Origin: Liolophura sinensis
Taxonomy: Eukaryota; Mollusca; Polyplacophora; Chitonida; Chitonidae
Assembly (NCBI RefSeq): GCF_032854445.1
Contig: NC_088307.1
Span: 18,922,017-18,986,016, forward strand
Length of the DNA stretch: 64,000 bases
Direction: 5' to 3'
Shown: piece by piece, positions 36,501 to 42,500 of the stretch
Numbering within the stretch: the first letter of the stretch is position 1
Layout of the letters: every line of letters begins with the position of its first letter
Position numbers and translations under genes: made by a program
Notes under the pieces: model-generated
Told to the model about the DNA's origin: nothing
Databases searched by the model: none
The model's input: the letters and a program-made list of their open reading frames with translations, nothing else

Positions 36501-39500
36501 GTTGCTGAGGAGTCTGAACTTGGGAAATTGCCATTGCTGGTATCCATGGGAGACTGGGCGTCAGTCTCCGAGTTGTTAGCAACTTCTGGTGGACTCTAGG
36601 GTATGACAAAGCATCATGGATGAAAATTAATATGACAAAAAAAAAAAAAATGCAACAACAGCGTTCTTCACTGAAGATGTATCCGCTCATCTTCTTTGCA
36701 AATAAAAAGAGAAGGCTTTATCTTTATTTAAGTATTATTTTTTAATTATTTCTTTATTTGATTAGTGTTTCATGTCATTCTCATGAATATTTCACTTATA
36801 ATACGGCGGCCAACAATATGGTGGGAGAAAACCAGACAGGGCCTTGACGGAAACCCACAACCATCAGCATGTTGCTAACACACCTTCCCATGTATCACTG
36901 GAGAGAAAGCCAGCATAAGATGGACTTAAACTGAAAGCAACTGCACTGGCTAAAGGCTCTCGAGTCACCACTTTGTTTTCAAGACTATACCTAAGGCAAG
37001 AATTTTATCTTTTCTGTGAATCTCACATATTTTATCTACCCATATGATGCAACAAGAGGTACAAAATCTGTCATTTCCTTTGTTTTAGCCTGACTAGGGC
37101 AGAATTAAGATTTTTATATTTTGTATTTAATGATATACTTTTTTGGACGTCCTAAACATTTTGTCATCCAATTTGCTAGAAGTACTGATTTTGAGAGAAA
37201 AAAAAAAATGGAAAAATTTTCCACAATAAAACAAGGATCCAGAGTAGTTATTGGTAAATCCATGCCGCCATCGAAGTATCATGCTGAAGACACCGGACAT
37301 GTCACCCCATCCAGTAACATTATACTGACACACGGCCAACCAGTCCTGTTTCCTTGCTCTAACCTCCTAGTGATGAGCTCCAAGGGAGGCAGCAACAAGT
37401 ACCATTTTAAAGTCTTTGGTATGACCAACCCGACTTTGAAGGAGAGACGCCCTAAACATTAGGCCACTGAAGCTATCGAACATACTGCACACAGAGGTTA
37501 TGCAAACAAACAAAAAAAAAAACAATAAAAAAAAAAAAAGAAAAAAAACCAAGCATGAAACAATATGTTACTCTTGAATTTTCATAATAAATTCCTTGAT
37601 TACCTTGCTTTTACCTTGCAGAAACAAGTACTCATTTAGAAATCTTAATTTGGCCACAGTGTTTCGTTGCAAACTGACATGAAACAGTTACCAATTTTAT
37701 TTTTCGAATTGTTGGAGTTCTTCCAAGTAATCTGACTGACCATAAACATCGGTCAAAATACTACATGATCAGTGAATTAGAAAATCTGATATCTGCTTTC
37801 GTCACCATTTTGCCCATCACAAGAACATTTTTGAACGGAAACAGGTCTTGGAGGATGTGGTTATTATTGAGCTGTTTATAAGCAACTGACATCTCACCTC
37901 TAATCTGTCCAGAGTTTCCTTGGCTTTCTTCAACATGCGCTTAGCGTTGTTGATTCTCTGACTTGATTCGCTGACCACAACAGGGACAGGAATTTGACCC
38001 AAGTTAATGTGAACTGCCGAAGATCCGTCAGGCTGAAAATACAACCATGTCATAAATTTGATTTGATTTATTTGATTGGTATTTTACGCCGTACTCACGA
38101 ATATTTCACTTATACAACGGCGGCCGGCATTATGGTGGTCGGAAACTGGGCAGAGCCCGGAGGAAACCCACGACCGACCGCAGGTTGCTGAAGACCTTCC
38201 CACATACAGCTGGAGAGGAAGCCAGCATGAGCTGGACTCACCGCAACTTCATTGGTGAGAGGCTCCTGGGTCATTACGCTAGCACGCTAACCAACTGAGC
38301 CACGGAGGCGCCGTTTGCTCCCATCATAATGCTGGCTGCATTCATACTGTTGTAAAACATCAATCAAATATTATACAGGAAATGTATAAAGACAAAACTG
38401 GTATAAAGGTTTGTTAAAGCCGTACTTGATTTTTAATGCTCTTTGGCATTAAACAACAATCAGTCTATCAGTCAGTCAGTCTTACAGATTGAAACAACCA
38501 GTCCCTGGTCTTCTTGTAACCTACCCTAAATAACCTAAAATTTCGTCCAAAACTAAGCTGCTCATTTTCCCAGATTCTGGGAGTTCTATTGATTATAGTA
38601 AGGTGCTTTGACAGATGTTTGGAAGGTAGGATACTATCCTACTGGGAAAATGTCAATTTCAGCACAAGAAGTAATATCTTGACATTTATGACATTTATTT
38701 GCCTGCAAAAATGCTCTTTTCTGGTTGAATTTTTAGGTCACTTAAGGTAAATGCACTTTGAGGGCCAGGGAGGCCATAACATGCTAGTATAGATGTCAAC
38801 ACTTTTGTTTTTCCTACAAGAAATAAATCAACCATCACACAAGGCTCCTGGCCCAGAAACGTAAATGAGTAAGTCAGAATCATGCAAAATGTGTCATTTG
38901 AAAATGCTAAATTTTAGGTGAAATAAATCTGATCTAATTGTTGATTGACACCATACCAAAGAATTTTCCACTTATACATTGGTTCTCAATTTTATGGGTG
39001 GAGGGAACCATAGTTGCCGGAGTAAACCACTGCCCTTTGGTAAGTTACTAACACACTTTCTACATGCTGGTGGAAAAACAAAGGGACTATCAACAACTGA
39101 AAGACTGTGCAAACAGCCACAAAGGTACTATCAACCGTTTATTATTACCTAGGCACCGTGAACAGTGAGTCCACAAATTCCTAGCCCATGACTGGGATGG
39201 AGCCCACAACTTGTGTGTCTTGGATAGAAAGACAAGCAAGTTAATCAGTCAAACACTACTCACTCCAATTGCGACAATAACCTCTAAAATCACATACACC
39301 ATGTATGTACAAATAGTAGAACAGGGTTGCTCCCCTTGATAAAACACGAAGTACCCATAATATCATCTTATATTATCTGGCTATCTGTGTACTATGGGTG
39401 GCCACTGCAACCCCAAACTTTAACCAGACTGGTCCCCGATAGCATTTGATCCCCTCTCACAATACCTGTCCTTACTTCGCACAGGTGAGCTAAAAATCAT

Positions 39501-42500
39501 ATGCCCAACTTTCAGGCTCAGAATTAAATTTTCAACTGGAGTCTGAAATAGCAAGGTAACTTGTACATATTCCCTGATAACAGAATCAATCCTCCAGGCA
39601 CACTTTGCAAAATGTGTAAATAAGACTGAATACATAAAATACACTTTTAAGTAAAAATTTAAAAATAAGTTTGACAGTAACTTACAGAGGAGCGTGTGGA
39701 AACTCTGGCGTTGCGTCCCACCTCCCCAAGGTTGTTCATGGCCTGCTGCACAATGTTCTGAAATAAGTACATAAGGAGAAAAATGAATGAATGCTTGGGA
39801 GTTTTAATGCTGTATTTAACGTAGACCCCCAGTGCTGCGTCTTTCAAACTGCAGGTAGATGGTTTGATATCCCCTGCATCCATTCCGATCGTAGTTAAAT
39901 CGTCGAAAATGGAAGAAACATGGCAGAATTTGGTGATCAAATATCAGAAAATGTACTCCACTACAATCGAGCCACCGCTGACCTTATGACCTCACAGCGG
40001 TACATTTGCTGCAGGAACAACTGCTATACTTTCACAGCTAATATCGAGATGATTCAATGTCCAGGCACGGCTTGCGACTCCAATAACAAAAGGCAGTGTA
40101 GCATTGGATATCATAGTTTGGAGAACACAAACCAAAAAATGGCGTGGTAATTGTTTTAGGAAGGGAAATAGCAAAGATATATTTTCACCAGATTGATGTT
40201 CCAGTAGCAATATTTTTATCTTTTTCTTTTTTGAACAAGCGCGTATACTGAAAAATGACATAATAAGTTGCCTAGTACAAGCTGTCAGGAAAGGCTGGCT
40301 CTCTATGCCAGGGTAAGCCTATACTCCTGTACTCCAGCTGGGTTAGCTGGCAGGGCGATGCCACTTGCGGTGAGCGCTTCACGGGAGACTGCTCTGATTT
40401 ATCCACTTGCTTTCAATGTGTCTCAATTAGCAAGTGTATGTAATTACTGAGATGGTACAGTAACATAAATATTGTATCTAGGGAACATTGAGTGTGAAAA
40501 TAAAGTCGGGGATTTCCTTTAGCAATTTTTTGGTCATGTGATACTGAAGAGGTAATAGGTGTGTGTACATATATACTGTGTCTTCTTGTGGCAAGGCGAA
40601 TCCATGCTGCTAAAGTGTTTCTGCCACTGAAATATCAAGCCACAGACACCAGACAATGACACCCCACTCAGTCACATTATACTGACACCGGGCCAATCAG
40701 TCCTGTTTCCTCGCTCTAACCTCTCAGTGCTGAGTGTCAAGCGAGGCAGCAAAGGAGAGAGCTATGACATAAACAGTGAGATTGTGCGAATGTTTCACAC
40801 CACAAGTCTTGCTACATTACACCATACATAACCTTAACAAGGATTCACTACCCAGGTTATTTTCATCTCTTAAGAAAATACCAGTGGTAGTTGATGGTGA
40901 ATTGCTTGTCAAGCATTTTTTGCAGACAAGTGTGACAAGTTGCACATTCCAGTTCTTAGAGATTAATCAATGATTATTGTTTCTTTCTTTTGTTTTTTTT
41001 CCATTAAGAGCAAAGAAACCATTTCCCATGTTTCTATATTCAAATTTTCCTCTCACAAAAGGTGCCGCTGTAGTAACATAGGGCTTGCAAGCCACAAGCC
41101 CTTTGCTGCGCGATGCGACACATGCTACGTGCTGCGGTTTCACCTTTCATTTGGTCTACAAACTGTATGTCGCGTTGTTGACGCTGAAGTGGAGTGTCCA
41201 GCGTCACTGAAATGATGAAATACGTCCCACTTCACACTTCTGCCAGAATGGCATTCACTCTCATGCAATTCACTCTCATTGCTTTTCAAAAGATTTAGCA
41301 GGTAATCCAGTAACTGTTATGAATCATGGAAGGGAACTTCTGAAATCAACAAACATCTTTATTAAAACTGACAATAATGCTTACCTGAACATGGTTGGCA
41401 TCCATGACATCTGATGGTAGAGCAAAAGAGCCCACCACAAAGCTGTTGAGGTTGGAGTTACCTCCCCCTGATCCACTGGTGGCGGATGTGGTGGTGGCAT
41501 TATCTGAAGTTGGGGGTCGACTACCTGGCGGTGGTCTCTGTACAACATGGATAACCTTGCCATGAACACCTGAAAAGCAATGCAACAAAATAAAAGTGAA
41601 AGTTAAAGTGAACAGACAAAATCAAACTGAAACTGAAAGTAGTCAGAACTTGTAGTGAAAAGAAAATTTTGTGCAGTTAATTCTTGCACATGTAAATAGA
41701 TGATATCTACTTAAACCATATTTGGCATAGGAAAGACACTTCAAGGTGAAACTGAGTGCCAAAAAAAAAAAAAAAATTAATAAATAAAGAAAATAAAAAA
41801 TACGAATAAATTAGAATTATGACATCTAATATTAGGTATATACAGAACTTCATAAAAACAAAATTTAAATATAATTAGAAGGAACAAAAGTTCATATTCT
41901 CCACACATAAAAATTGGTCGCCACTACTAATGTGCAAGGAAACCAGAATAGGGCAGTTTCGAGTTCGAGCTCTTTTATCAATGAAGGTAGAAAAAGTCCA
42001 ACCGAATCATGTGACCTGTCAGAAATGTTAGACAACTATTTTTGATCACATTTACTTTCACAAAAAGTAATTTAGAGTAGACAAATGATGGAGAAAATTG
42101 GAAATCTGAACATTTGGGTATCTGAACATTTGTGAACTTGAGAAGATATTAAAGGAAAGAGGGGTGATCTGTACCTCTGGAACAGGGTGAGACAGGCGAT
42201 TGGTAAATAAATGTCAACATAGGTCGGCTAACATTTTTCACAAATCACATGACACAGCAGAACTGTTCTTACCTTTGATGACAAAAGTGTTCTTATTCAA
42301 AACTCCCCTATTTGTGAAGTCATTTAGGATATACTTGTAAGATTTGTCAACTGTTGTTACTGGAAAAACTAGCCAAATATAACAACGTATAATGATATTA
42401 TACCATATTCTTTCAGTGGCTTCTCATCCTGAAGAACTCTGCCTTGAAATATAAGTCTCTGTACATCTGATGTTATGTTCTACAGTAGAAGAAAGTGCAA

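Noticed and set aside
36376-36690. Poly-Gln and poly-Leu frames overlapping BAG6 exon 7
   Set aside because: Alternate-frame readings of the (CAA)n tract; the Thr-reading frame joins the neighbouring exons in phase.
42404-42466. Alternative acceptor 13 bases inside BAG6 exon 3 (CATCAG/ATG)
   Set aside because: Would break phase with exon 2; the CTGTAG acceptor at 42480 keeps phase and gives NITSDVQRLIF.
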